The position numbers were made by a program, and so were the translations under genes. A stretch of DNA of 34,760 nt from positions 1 through 34,760 of the forward strand of contig JAESUW010000046.1 in NCBI GenBank assembly GCA_016760525.1, read 5' to 3'. Shown here piece by piece: positions 22,594 to 31,083 of the stretch (the first letter of the stretch is position 1; each line of letters opens with the position of its first letter). Under the pieces are notes generated by a model. The model saw only the letters and a program-made list of their open reading frames with translations. It did not search any database and was not told the DNA's origin. The stretch is from Labilibaculum sp. (lineage in GTDB: Bacteria > Bacteroidota > Bacteroidia > Bacteroidales > Marinifilaceae).

Positions 22594-22609
22594 TATTAGT
22601 TAGAATAAA

Positions 22610-23179
22610 ATGATAAATATATCAATGGAAATTGAGCAAAAAATAAGTGTCATTTGTGCAGGTTTGAGGCATTACGAATATGCCGGGGAAATTTGTGAAA
22701 TGATTGATATTGCCGCCAAAATTCGCGGTACAGGAATTGCCAAAAGAGATCCTTTGTACATTGTACAAAAAATTCAGGAAGGAAAAGCAATCATTGCTTT
22801 TGATCAGGATAAAGTTATTGGTTTCTGCTATATAGAAACCTGGGAACATGGAAAGTATGTAGCCAATTCCGGATTAATAGTAGATCCGGAATATAGAGCT
22901 GTAGGTTTAGCTAAAATGATTAAAGCTAAAGCCTTCGAACTATCCCGAAAGCGTTATCCTGAATCCAAAATATTTGGACTTACCACAAGTCTTCCTGTAA
23001 TGAAAATCAATTCAGAATTAGGATACAGACCGGTTACCTTTTCGGAGCTAACCAGCGATGAGACATTTTGGAAAGGTTGTAGCGGTTGCGTGAATTACGA
23101 CATACTGCAACGAACCAATCGGAAAATGTGTTTGTGTACAGGTATGCTGTTTGATCCAAATAAAATGGACAAGAAATAG
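22610..23179 (+). CDS. GNAT acyltransferase, probable first enzyme of arginine synthesis
   Basis: A 189-residue GNAT-fold N-acyltransferase. The acyl-CoA binding region is GLIVDPEYRAVGLAKMI (88-104), close to the usual R-x-x-G-x-A/G turn. A C-terminal cysteine set, C157/C160 (GCSGC) and C174/C176 (MCLCT), resembles a metal site and is not part of ordinary GNAT proteins. As first gene of the arg cluster it most likely acylates the amino group of glutamate, the ArgA step. Whether the donor is acetyl-CoA or succinyl-CoA cannot be told; N-succinyl intermediates are known for the Bacteroides arginine pathway. The start could also be the ATG at 22625. It sits directly behind the four-unit leader. 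Confidence 0.75.
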   Translation: MINISMEIEQKISVICAGLRHYEYAGEICEMIDIAAKIRGTGIAKRDPLYIVQKIQEGKAIIAFDQDKVIGFCYIETWEHGKYVANSGLIVDPEYRAVGLAKMIKAKAFELSRKRYPESKIFGLTTSLPVMKINSELGYRPVTFSELTSDETFWKGCSGCVNYDILQRTNRKMCLCTGMLFDPNKMDKK

Positions 23180-23247
23180 CCCTGCTGAATTCAAAAAGCA
23201 ATTTTATCAATTCATTTAAGATTTAAAAATCTACAAAAAGCATTACA

Positions 23248-24447
23248 ATGACATCAACTAAGAAAAAAGTAGTTTTAGCATATAGCGGAGGTTTAGATAC
23301 AACATACTGTGCACTTTATTTGTCTAAGGAGTTAAACATGGATGTGTACACAGTATTAGGTAATACCGGTGGTTTTAGTGATGAAGAACTAACTGACATC
23401 GAGAATAGAACGAAGCAATTGGGAGTTGTTCAACATACATCCCTTGATATCACTGAAGAATACTACAATAAATGTATTAAATACATGATAATGGGAAATG
23501 TTCTAAAGAACAATACTTATCCATTATCTGTAAGTTCAGAAAGAGCATTTCAAGCCATGGCAATTGCTCAATATGCCCATTCCATTGATGCTGATTATAT
23601 TGCACACGGTAGTACCGGCGCAGGTAATGATCAGGTTAGATTTGATCTGATTTTTAAAATAATGGCACCAAATGCCGAAATTATTACTCCAACAAGAGAT
23701 ATGGAGTTAAGCAGAGAAACAGAGATTAATTATTTGAAAGAAAATGGTATTTCTGCCAATTTCGATAAAATGAAATATTCCATTAACGCTGGAATTTGGG
23801 GAACAAGCATTGGAGGTAAAGAAACATTATCGTCAGATCAACCTTTACCAGAAGAAGCTTATCCAAAGCAAGTTGTAAAAACAGAGTCGGAGAAACTAAC
23901 AATTGGATTTGAAAAAGGAGAATTGGTTAGTGTTAATGGAGAAAAAGTACAACATCCTCTCGAAGCAATTAAAAAAATTGAAGCAATAGGTTCTCAGTTT
24001 GGTATTGGAAGAGACATGCACGTTGGTGATACAATTATTGGAACAAAAGGAAGGGTTGCATTTGAAGCTGCCGCACCTTTAATGATTATCCAAGCTCATC
24101 AAACATTGGAGAAGCATACACTTACAAAATGGCAAATGCATTGGAAAGAACAAATTGCTAATTCATATGGTATGTTATTACACGAAGCTCAATACTTAGA
24201 GCCGGTAATGAGAAACATGGAGACTTTCCTTGTTGACACTCAAAAAAAGGTGACTGGTACAGTTATTTTAAATTTAAACCCAAAATATTTCTTTGTTGAA
24301 GGAATTACTTCACCTAACGACTTAATGACTGATTTGTTTGGTCAGTATGGCGAAACCAACGTTGGCTGGACTGCGGATGACGTTAAAGGATTTACCAATA
24401 TCTTGGCAAATTCATTGAAGATTTATTACACAGTAAATCAGGAATAA
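23248..24447 (+). CDS. argG: Argininosuccinate synthase
   Basis: ArgG condenses citrulline and aspartate with ATP to argininosuccinate, the second-last step of arginine synthesis. The 399-residue length is normal. The PP-loop AYSGGLDT (11-18) binds ATP, and STGAGNDQVRFD (about 124-135) is the typical citrulline/aspartate-binding stretch. The residues after the PP-loop (TYCALYLSKE) differ from the more common TSVI form and look like the Bacteroidota variant. It is the second gene of the operon; argC starts 1 base after its stop. Confidence 0.97.
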   Translation: MTSTKKKVVLAYSGGLDTTYCALYLSKELNMDVYTVLGNTGGFSDEELTDIENRTKQLGVVQHTSLDITEEYYNKCIKYMIMGNVLKNNTYPLSVSSERAFQAMAIAQYAHSIDADYIAHGSTGAGNDQVRFDLIFKIMAPNAEIITPTRDMELSRETEINYLKENGISANFDKMKYSINAGIWGTSIGGKETLSSDQPLPEEAYPKQVVKTESEKLTIGFEKGELVSVNGEKVQHPLEAIKKIEAIGSQFGIGRDMHVGDTIIGTKGRVAFEAAAPLMIIQAHQTLEKHTLTKWQMHWKEQIANSYGMLLHEAQYLEPVMRNMETFLVDTQKKVTGTVILNLNPKYFFVEGITSPNDLMTDLFGQYGETNVGWTADDVKGFTNILANSLKIYYTVNQE

Positions 24448-24448
24448 T

Positions 24449-25414
24449 ATGGTGAATGTAGGAATTATAGGTGGAGCAGGATATACTGCAGGTGAATTGT
24501 TGCGAATTCTAATTTGGCATCCTCAAGCAAATATAAGCTTTGTGCAGAGTACCAGTCATATGGGGCATTCAATATCAGATGTTCACAGGGATTTACTGGA
24601 TGAAATCAATTTGTTATTCTCCCAAGCAGATTATAAGGCTATTGATGTTTTATTTATCTGTTCGGGACATGGAAAGACTAAATTGTTTTTGGAAGAGAAT
24701 AATTTGCCTGAAAGTGTGAAGATTATCGATTTAAGTACTGATTTCAGACCACAAGCAAATGAAAAAGGATTTGTATACGGATTGCCGGAAATTAATCGAG
24801 ATGAAATTTCAACAGCTGATAAAATAGCCAATCCAGGATGTTTTGCAACTTGTATTGAATTGGGATTATTGCCTTTAGCAAATGCAAATAAACTAAGGGA
24901 GGAGGTTCATGTTAATGCAATAACGGGATCAACAGGTGCAGGTCAGAATCCAACATCAACTTCACATTTTAGCTGGAAAAACAATAATGTTTCGGTATAC
25001 AAAGCATTTACTCATCAGCATTTAGCTGAGATAACAGAAACGGTTTTACAACTTCAACCCAATTTCGATAAAGAGATCAATTTTATTCCTGTTAGAGGAA
25101 ACTTTAGCCGAGGAATAATGGCGACAATCTATACCGATTGCGATTGGACTATTGACGAGGCCGTTGAGAAGTATAAAGCTTATTATCAAAATCATCCATT
25201 CGTTTCAATATCAAATATATCTCCCGATGTAAAACAAGTTGTAAATACAAATAAATGTGTATTGTATCTTGAAAAACACGGTTGTAAACTGATGATTATT
25301 TCAGTTGTTGATAATTTATTGAAAGGAGCCTCTGGGCAGGCAGTTCAAAATATGAATTTACTATTTGGAATGCCGGAAATATTGGGGTTGGGCTTAAAGC
25401 CGATTGGATTTTAA
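24449..25414 (+). CDS. argC: N-acyl-gamma-glutamyl-phosphate reductase
   Basis: ArgC reduces N-acyl-glutamyl phosphate to the semialdehyde with NADPH. The 321-residue protein opens with the nucleotide-binding GIIGGAGYTAGELLRIL and has the catalytic Cys131 in ANPGCFATC. HQHLAEI supplies conserved histidine and glutamate residues of the active site, and GNFSRGIMATIY and NLLKGASGQAVQNMN are family signatures. It is 1 base from argG and 12 bases from argD, so translation is probably coupled. It uses the product of ArgB, encoded two genes downstream. Confidence 0.97.
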   Translation: MVNVGIIGGAGYTAGELLRILIWHPQANISFVQSTSHMGHSISDVHRDLLDEINLLFSQADYKAIDVLFICSGHGKTKLFLEENNLPESVKIIDLSTDFRPQANEKGFVYGLPEINRDEISTADKIANPGCFATCIELGLLPLANANKLREEVHVNAITGSTGAGQNPTSTSHFSWKNNNVSVYKAFTHQHLAEITETVLQLQPNFDKEINFIPVRGNFSRGIMATIYTDCDWTIDEAVEKYKAYYQNHPFVSISNISPDVKQVVNTNKCVLYLEKHGCKLMIISVVDNLLKGASGQAVQNMNLLFGMPEILGLGLKPIGF

Positions 25415-25426
25415 AAAACAAGAGAA

Positions 25427-26560
25427 ATGAAATTATTTGACGTATATAGTTGTTACAATATAAATTTGGTTAACGGAAAAGGATCAACCATTTCTGACGA
25501 TAAAGGAAATAAATACCTTGATTTTTATGGAGGACATGGAGTGATATCCATTGGTCACAGTCATCCGCACTACATTTTTAGAATGGAACACCAACTTCAT
25601 TGTTTAGGTTTTTATTCGAATGCAGTAAAAAATGATATGCAAGTCAAATTAGCTTGCAAATTGGGTAAACTTTCTGGATATGACACTTACAATCTGTTCC
25701 TATGCAACTCAGGAGCTGAAGCTAACGAGAATGCATTGAAAGTGGCTTCCTTTCACACAGGTAAATCAAAAATTATTGCGATTAAAGGAGCTTTTCACGG
25801 AAGAAGCAGTGGTGTTCTGGCAATTACAGATAATCCTGCATTATCATCAGAATTTAATTCAAAACACGATGTGGTTTTTGTGGAGATGAATGATATTTCT
25901 GCTCTTGGAAAAGCACTAGGTGAAAATGACGTTGCTGCAGTTATTATTGAAGGAATACAAGGTGTGAATGGAGTTATTGAAGCATCGTTTGAATTTTTAA
26001 AATCTGCTGAAAGTTTGTGCAAAACTCACAAGGCAATGCTTATTCTTGATGAGATTCAGTCAGGTTATGGAAGAACTGGGAAATTCTTTGCACATCAACA
26101 TGCGGGTATTAAAGCAGACATTATTACCACGGCTAAGGGAATGGGAAATGGATTTCCTATTGCAGGTGTAATCATTTCTCCTGAAATAAAAGCCTGGAGC
26201 GGCATGTTAGGAACAACCTTTGGCGGGAATCATTTAGCATGCGCCGCAGGGATAGCCGTTTTAGAAACAATTGAGGAAGAACAGTTAATCGAAAATGCAA
26301 ACAAATTAGGCGATTATATAATCAACAAACTAAAAGATAATAAGACAATTAAAGCAATAAGGGGGAAAGGATTAATGATTGGTATCGATCTTGAAAATAT
26401 GCCAGTAATCAGGAAACAACTTCTTGAAGAATATGGGATTTTCACAGGATCATCTGGTAGCACAACACTGCGTTTACTGCCACCACTTTCAATTACAAAA
26501 AATGAGGTGGATCAATTCATTGAAGCATTTCAAAAACTAACCCAAATTGTATTAGTATGA
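25427..26560 (+). CDS. argD: N-acyl-ornithine aminotransferase
   Basis: A PLP-dependent class III aminotransferase that converts the N-acyl-glutamate semialdehyde to N-acyl-ornithine with glutamate as amino donor. In the 377 residues, NSGAEANENALK (94-105) holds the PLP phosphate loop. D208 in LILDEIQSG contacts the pyridine ring, and K237 in TTAKGMGNGFPI is the Schiff-base lysine. TTFGGNHLACAAG is the usual second signature. The stop overlaps the argB start (ATGA), evidence of translational coupling. Such enzymes can also act in lysine synthesis; the context favours arginine. Confidence 0.95.
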   Translation: MKLFDVYSCYNINLVNGKGSTISDDKGNKYLDFYGGHGVISIGHSHPHYIFRMEHQLHCLGFYSNAVKNDMQVKLACKLGKLSGYDTYNLFLCNSGAEANENALKVASFHTGKSKIIAIKGAFHGRSSGVLAITDNPALSSEFNSKHDVVFVEMNDISALGKALGENDVAAVIIEGIQGVNGVIEASFEFLKSAESLCKTHKAMLILDEIQSGYGRTGKFFAHQHAGIKADIITTAKGMGNGFPIAGVIISPEIKAWSGMLGTTFGGNHLACAAGIAVLETIEEEQLIENANKLGDYIINKLKDNKTIKAIRGKGLMIGIDLENMPVIRKQLLEEYGIFTGSSGSTTLRLLPPLSITKNEVDQFIEAFQKLTQIVLV

Positions 26561-27336
26561 TAGATTTAACTGTAGTGAAAATTGGCGGTAATGTAATTGA
26601 TGATCCTAAAAAACTGAATGAGTTTTTGGATGCTTTTTCAAACTTAAATGGCAAGATTGTTTTGGTTCATGGAGGAGGTAAAGTAGCATCTGATTTAGCT
26701 GGGAAATTAGGAGTTCAAACCAAAATGGTTGACGGCAGACGTATTACAGATGCTGAAAATTTGAAGTTGGTAACCATGGTTTATGCCGGACTAATTAATA
26801 AGAATATTGTTGCTGCACTGCAGGCTCGTGGTGTAAATGCGATGGGTATGTGTGGCGCCGATTTAGATTTAATCAGAGCAGAGAAAAGAAGTAATACTAA
26901 GGTCGATTTTGGTTTTGTTGGAGATGTAACAACCGTTAATACCTTGGCTTTGTGCAAACAAATTGAATGCAATTCCATTTTGGTTATTGCACCAATTACT
27001 CATGATGGCAACGGGCAATTATTCAACACCAATGCAGATACTGTTGCAACTGAAGTAGCCGTAGCATTGAGTCGTTTTTATAAGGTGAAATTAGTATACA
27101 GTTTTGAAAAATTGGGAGTTTTAATGAATGCCGATGATGATAGCAGTGTAATGCCTTTGCTTTCGAAAGAAAAATGCTCAGAAATGGTGAAGTCAGGTAA
27201 GATTAATACAGGAATGCTTCCAAAAACTGAAAATGCATTTTATGCCTTGGCAAAAGGAGTAGAAGAAGTTGTTATTGGGAACTTTGTTTCGATGGAGACA
27301 AATTATTCTTCGGGAACACAAGTTATTAATTTTTAG
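26557..27336 (+). CDS. argB: N-acyl-glutamate kinase
   Basis: ArgB phosphorylates the gamma-carboxylate of N-acyl-glutamate with ATP. The 259-residue amino acid kinase fold has K8 and GGN (10-12) at the phosphate site, HGGGK at 38-42, and RRIT near 61-64 for the substrate. It lacks the N-terminal helix found in hexameric, arginine-inhibited kinases. It therefore resembles the arginine-insensitive dimeric E. coli type; control would then fall on gene expression, in keeping with the attenuator leader. It overlaps argD by 4 bases and argE follows 10 bases later. Confidence 0.96.
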   Translation: MIDLTVVKIGGNVIDDPKKLNEFLDAFSNLNGKIVLVHGGGKVASDLAGKLGVQTKMVDGRRITDAENLKLVTMVYAGLINKNIVAALQARGVNAMGMCGADLDLIRAEKRSNTKVDFGFVGDVTTVNTLALCKQIECNSILVIAPITHDGNGQLFNTNADTVATEVAVALSRFYKVKLVYSFEKLGVLMNADDDSSVMPLLSKEKCSEMVKSGKINTGMLPKTENAFYALAKGVEEVVIGNFVSMETNYSSGTQVINF

Positions 27337-27345
27337 TCTGTAAAT

Positions 27346-28410
27346 ATGGATGTGAAAAAGTATACAGAAATAGCTTTGAGTACACTTAAGCAATTGATTT
27401 CAATTCAGTCGTACAGCAAGGAAGAAAATCAAGCCGCAGATTTAATAGAGCAGAAACTGATTGATTTTGGATATCAGGTGCACCGTAAAGGAAATAACGT
27501 TTGGGTATTTAATAAGGATTTTGATGAGAACAAACCAGTTTTATTAATGAATTCTCACTTGGATACAGTAAAATCTTCTGAAAAATACACTAAAAATCCT
27601 TTAAATCCAGAAGTGTCTGATGGCAAGCTATATGGATTGGGAAGTAATGATGCCGGTGGATGTTTGGTTTCTCTTTTCGCAAGTTTTCTTGCATTGGAAG
27701 GAACAAATCAGGCTTACAACCGTGTTTTTGTAGCTTCCGCAGAAGAGGAGATATCAGGGACTGGTGGTTTTGAGCTTATACAAAATGAAATAGGACGAAT
27801 TGATGTGGGGATAGTTGGAGAGCCAACACTTATGGAGATGGCCATTGCGGAAAAGGGATTAATGGTATTGGATTGTGATGCAATTGGAGTTCCCGGACAT
27901 GCAGCACGTAACGAAGGTGTTAATTCCATTAGTATCGCCATGAAAGATATTAAATGGCTTCATTCGTATAAATTCGCATTGGAATCTGAAATGTTAGGAG
28001 CCGTAAAAATGACTGTTACACAGATTAATGCAGGGAAACAGCACAATGTTGTGCCATCATCCTGTAAATTCGTAGTAGACGTTCGTACTAATGAGCATTA
28101 CACAAACGAAAAGGCATTTGCAATTATTCAAGAAAAATTAGAAAGCGAAGTTACTGCCAGATCCTTTAGAATGAACTCATCAGGAATTTCTTTGGAACAT
28201 CCTCTTATTCAAAATGGTTTGAGCTTAGGAATGAAATATTACGGTTCGCCAACCACATCAGATCAGGCTATTATGAAAGGATTTCCAACTTTGAAATTAG
28301 GTCCTGGGGATTCGGCCAGATCTCATACAGCAGATGAGTTCATCTACGTTGAGGAAATTGGACAAGGAGTTGAAAAATATTATAACTTATTGAATGGCTT
28401 GAAAATATGA
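27346..28410 (+). CDS. argE: M20-family N-acyl-ornithine/citrulline deacylase
   Basis: A 354-residue zinc-dependent M20 peptidase-family deacylase. Metal and catalytic residues are visible: H71 and D73 in NSHLDTV, D102 in GSNDAGG, and E133/E134 in SAEEEISG. In the linear pathway it removes the acyl group from N-acyl-ornithine. In Bacteroidota where carbamoylation occurs on the N-acylated compound, the substrate would be N-acyl-citrulline instead; sequence alone does not tell. No argJ-type acyl-recycling gene is present, so a linear pathway with this deacylase is expected. It is between argB and argH in the operon. Confidence 0.92.
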   Translation: MDVKKYTEIALSTLKQLISIQSYSKEENQAADLIEQKLIDFGYQVHRKGNNVWVFNKDFDENKPVLLMNSHLDTVKSSEKYTKNPLNPEVSDGKLYGLGSNDAGGCLVSLFASFLALEGTNQAYNRVFVASAEEEISGTGGFELIQNEIGRIDVGIVGEPTLMEMAIAEKGLMVLDCDAIGVPGHAARNEGVNSISIAMKDIKWLHSYKFALESEMLGAVKMTVTQINAGKQHNVVPSSCKFVVDVRTNEHYTNEKAFAIIQEKLESEVTARSFRMNSSGISLEHPLIQNGLSLGMKYYGSPTTSDQAIMKGFPTLKLGPGDSARSHTADEFIYVEEIGQGVEKYYNLLNGLKI

Positions 28411-28460
28411 TCTGAAATAAGTTAAATAATGACACACACTAACATTTAAAGAGAATTACT

Positions 28461-29798
28461 ATGAAACTTTGGGACAAAGGCGTAAAAGTTGACAAGAAAA
28501 TAGAACAATTCACTGTTGGAATGGATCGTGAATTGGATATACAACTTGCGCCATTCGATGTATTAGGATCTTTGGCACACATTGAAATGCTCGAATCCAT
28601 CGGATTATTGGAGAAAACAGAATTGAAATTGATTCAGGAAGAATTACGAAAGATTTATTCCTCGATAAAAAAGGATGCCTTTGTCATAGAAGATGGCACG
28701 GAAGATGTTCACTCTCAGATTGAATATCAATTGACCTTAGCTTTAGGTGATATTGGTAAGAAAATACATAGTGGAAGATCAAGAAACGATCAGGTTCTTT
28801 TGGATTTGAAATTATTTACAAGAAACAAACTTGAAGAAATTGTTCGGGAAGGAAGGTTACTTTTTGATGAGCTTATTGCAAAGAGTAATGAGAATAAGGA
28901 TGTATTGATTCCCGGATATACTCACTTGCAGGTTGCTATGCCATCCTCGTTTGGTTTATGGTTTGGTGCTTATGCCGAAAGTTTATCCGATGATATGATG
29001 GTGTTGCAGGCAGCTTACAAAGTGGTGAATCAGAATCCATTAGGATCGGGTGCTGGTTATGGATCATCATTTCCGTTAAACCGACAAATGACCACTGATT
29101 TACTAGGTTTTAGAGATCTAAGTTATAATGTAGTTTATGCACAAATGGGACGTGGTAAAATGGAGTTTACCGTTCTTTCTGCTCTAGCTAATATGGCGAT
29201 GACAATTGGTAAATTAGCCATGGATGCATGTTTATATAATTGCCAGAATTTTAACTTTTTAAGCTTTCCTGATGAGTTAACAACAGGAAGCAGCATAATG
29301 CCGCATAAAAAGAATCCTGATGTTTTTGAGTTGATACGAGCTCATGCAAATGCATTACAGATGTTGCCTGCACAAATTCAGGCGGTTACATCCAATCTTC
29401 CTTCTGGATATCACAGAGATTATCAGCTTACAAAAGAGTTCTTTATGCCAGCTTTCGATAAGATGATTGCTTGCCTCGAAATGACACGAATCATGTTATC
29501 CGAAGTGAAAATTAATAAGGAAGTTTTGAAGGATGAGCGTTATAAGTATATGTTTACAGTAGAGGAAGTAAACCAAATGGTACTTGATGGTGTTCCTTTT
29601 CGTGATGCTTACAAAAAGATTGGAGAAATAGTTGAAGAAGGAGATTTTAAATACGAAGGTAAAGTGAACCATGTTCACGAAGGAAGTATTGGGAATTTAT
29701 GTAACGATAAAATTGTTGGTAAGATGAACGACGTTTTTATTGGTTTTAATTTTAACAAGACCAAAGAAGCTTACATGAACTTATTGAATAGAATATAG
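28461..29798 (+). CDS. argH: Argininosuccinate lyase
   Basis: ArgH splits argininosuccinate into arginine and fumarate, the last step. The 445-residue protein has the SGRSRNDQV motif (104-112), the catalytic loop TTGSSIMPHKKNPD (274-287) with the likely catalytic serine at 278, and TxxH in PGYTHLQVAMP (151-161). It is slightly shorter than many ArgH proteins but complete at both ends. It is preceded by 50 bases without a terminator and followed by 44 bases before carA, so the whole cluster may be one transcript. Confidence 0.97.
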   Translation: MKLWDKGVKVDKKIEQFTVGMDRELDIQLAPFDVLGSLAHIEMLESIGLLEKTELKLIQEELRKIYSSIKKDAFVIEDGTEDVHSQIEYQLTLALGDIGKKIHSGRSRNDQVLLDLKLFTRNKLEEIVREGRLLFDELIAKSNENKDVLIPGYTHLQVAMPSSFGLWFGAYAESLSDDMMVLQAAYKVVNQNPLGSGAGYGSSFPLNRQMTTDLLGFRDLSYNVVYAQMGRGKMEFTVLSALANMAMTIGKLAMDACLYNCQNFNFLSFPDELTTGSSIMPHKKNPDVFELIRAHANALQMLPAQIQAVTSNLPSGYHRDYQLTKEFFMPAFDKMIACLEMTRIMLSEVKINKEVLKDERYKYMFTVEEVNQMVLDGVPFRDAYKKIGEIVEEGDFKYEGKVNHVHEGSIGNLCNDKIVGKMNDVFIGFNFNKTKEAYMNLLNRI

Positions 29799-29842
29799 AT
29801 CAGTTAAAAGAAATTAATATTTAACCATTTTATAGAACTTTT

Positions 29843-30931
29843 ATGTCAGGAGAGACAAAAGCTAAATTAATTTTACAGGATGGATCGGAGTATATCGGCA
29901 CATCCTTTGGGTACCAGGAATCCATTGCCGGAGAAATGGTGTTTAATACTGCAATGACAGGATATCCGGAAAGCTTAACTGATCCTTCGTACAGAGGTCA
30001 GATTTTGGTAAGTACATTTCCGTTGATTGGTAATTATGGAGTTCCTGGAACATTGCAGGAAGATGAATTGTTTCGTTTTTATGAGTCGGAAAAGATTCAG
30101 GTGTCTGCATTTATTGTATCAGATTATACAGAGGAGTTTAGTCATTGGAATGCAAGTTTGAGTCTTGGAGACTGGATGAAGCAGCATAAAATCCCTGGGA
30201 TTTATGGTGTTGATACCCGTGCTTTAACCAAAAAACTTCGTGAGCAAGGTAGTATGCTTGCTAAAATTGTGTTTGAAGATCAGGAAACTGAGTGGATAGA
30301 TCCTAATCTTGAGAATCTTGTTGCACAGGTAAGTACATCAGAAAAAATTGTTTACGGAAATGGAAAACACAAGGTGTTGCTATTGGATTGTGGTGTGAAA
30401 AACAATATTATTCGTTGTTTATTAAAAAGAGATACTACTGTAATCAGAGTACCACACGATTATGATTTTACCCAAGAGGAATACGATGGGTTGTTCATTT
30501 CAAATGGTCCGGGAGATCCAAAGCAAAATGTTAAAGCCATTGCCAATTTGAAAACTGTTTTTGATCGGGATACACCAATTATGGGTATTTGCCTGGGAAC
30601 ACAATTAATTGCTCTTGCTGCAGGTGCTGATACTTATAAGTTAAAATACGGACACCGCAGCCACAATCAGCCAGTAGTATTAAAAGGAAGCAAGCGTTGT
30701 TTTATAACTTCTCAGAATCACGGGTATGCCATTAATATGGATACTTTGCCAAAAGAGTGGGTGCCAATGTTCATTAATGCTAATGATGGAACATGCGAAG
30801 GGATAAAGCACGCAGACAAACCATTTTTTGCATCTCAGTTTCACCCGGAAGCTTCCAGTGGTCCAACAGACACCGAATTTTTGTTCGATGATTTCATTAA
30901 AATGATGGAAGATCATAAAGGTAAAAGTTAA
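29843..30931 (+). CDS. carA: Carbamoyl-phosphate synthase small subunit
   Basis: The glutaminase subunit that supplies ammonia to CarB. In 362 residues, the N-terminal CPSase domain (about 1-140) precedes the class I glutamine amidotransferase domain (about 177-358). The catalytic triad is C250 in GICLGTQ with H334 and E336 in SQFHPEA. The oxyanion region SNGPGDP (220-226) is present. Placement directly after argH suggests this copy serves arginine synthesis. The 152-base gap to carB contains repeat-like DNA. Confidence 0.96.
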   Translation: MSGETKAKLILQDGSEYIGTSFGYQESIAGEMVFNTAMTGYPESLTDPSYRGQILVSTFPLIGNYGVPGTLQEDELFRFYESEKIQVSAFIVSDYTEEFSHWNASLSLGDWMKQHKIPGIYGVDTRALTKKLREQGSMLAKIVFEDQETEWIDPNLENLVAQVSTSEKIVYGNGKHKVLLLDCGVKNNIIRCLLKRDTTVIRVPHDYDFTQEEYDGLFISNGPGDPKQNVKAIANLKTVFDRDTPIMGICLGTQLIALAAGADTYKLKYGHRSHNQPVVLKGSKRCFITSQNHGYAINMDTLPKEWVPMFINANDGTCEGIKHADKPFFASQFHPEASSGPTDTEFLFDDFIKMMEDHKGKS

Positions 30932-31083
30932 AAAGAGAAAGTTTAAAGTTAAAAAAAGCCCAATTTATACTTATTTCTCCCTTTCAGGGGAGATGTCCGA
31001 AGGACAGAAGGGTGCTTTTAAGGAAAAACAATTATCAATTAACAGCCAAAAGCTACAAGCTAATGGCTAACAGCTTAAGAAAA
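30932..31083. repeat. Repeat-derived spacer between carA and carB
   Basis: Two adjacent small hairpins, TCTCCC/GGGGAGA (about 30976-30993) and TGTCC-GAA-GGACA (30994-31006), are followed by a low-complexity stretch built on AGCTAA/AGCC words to about 31078. This looks like the dispersed palindromic and AGC-rich spacer repeats common in Bacteroidota intergenic DNA. The carB frame reads through part of it from a GTG at 31012, but this is not coding in my view. Confidence 0.55.
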
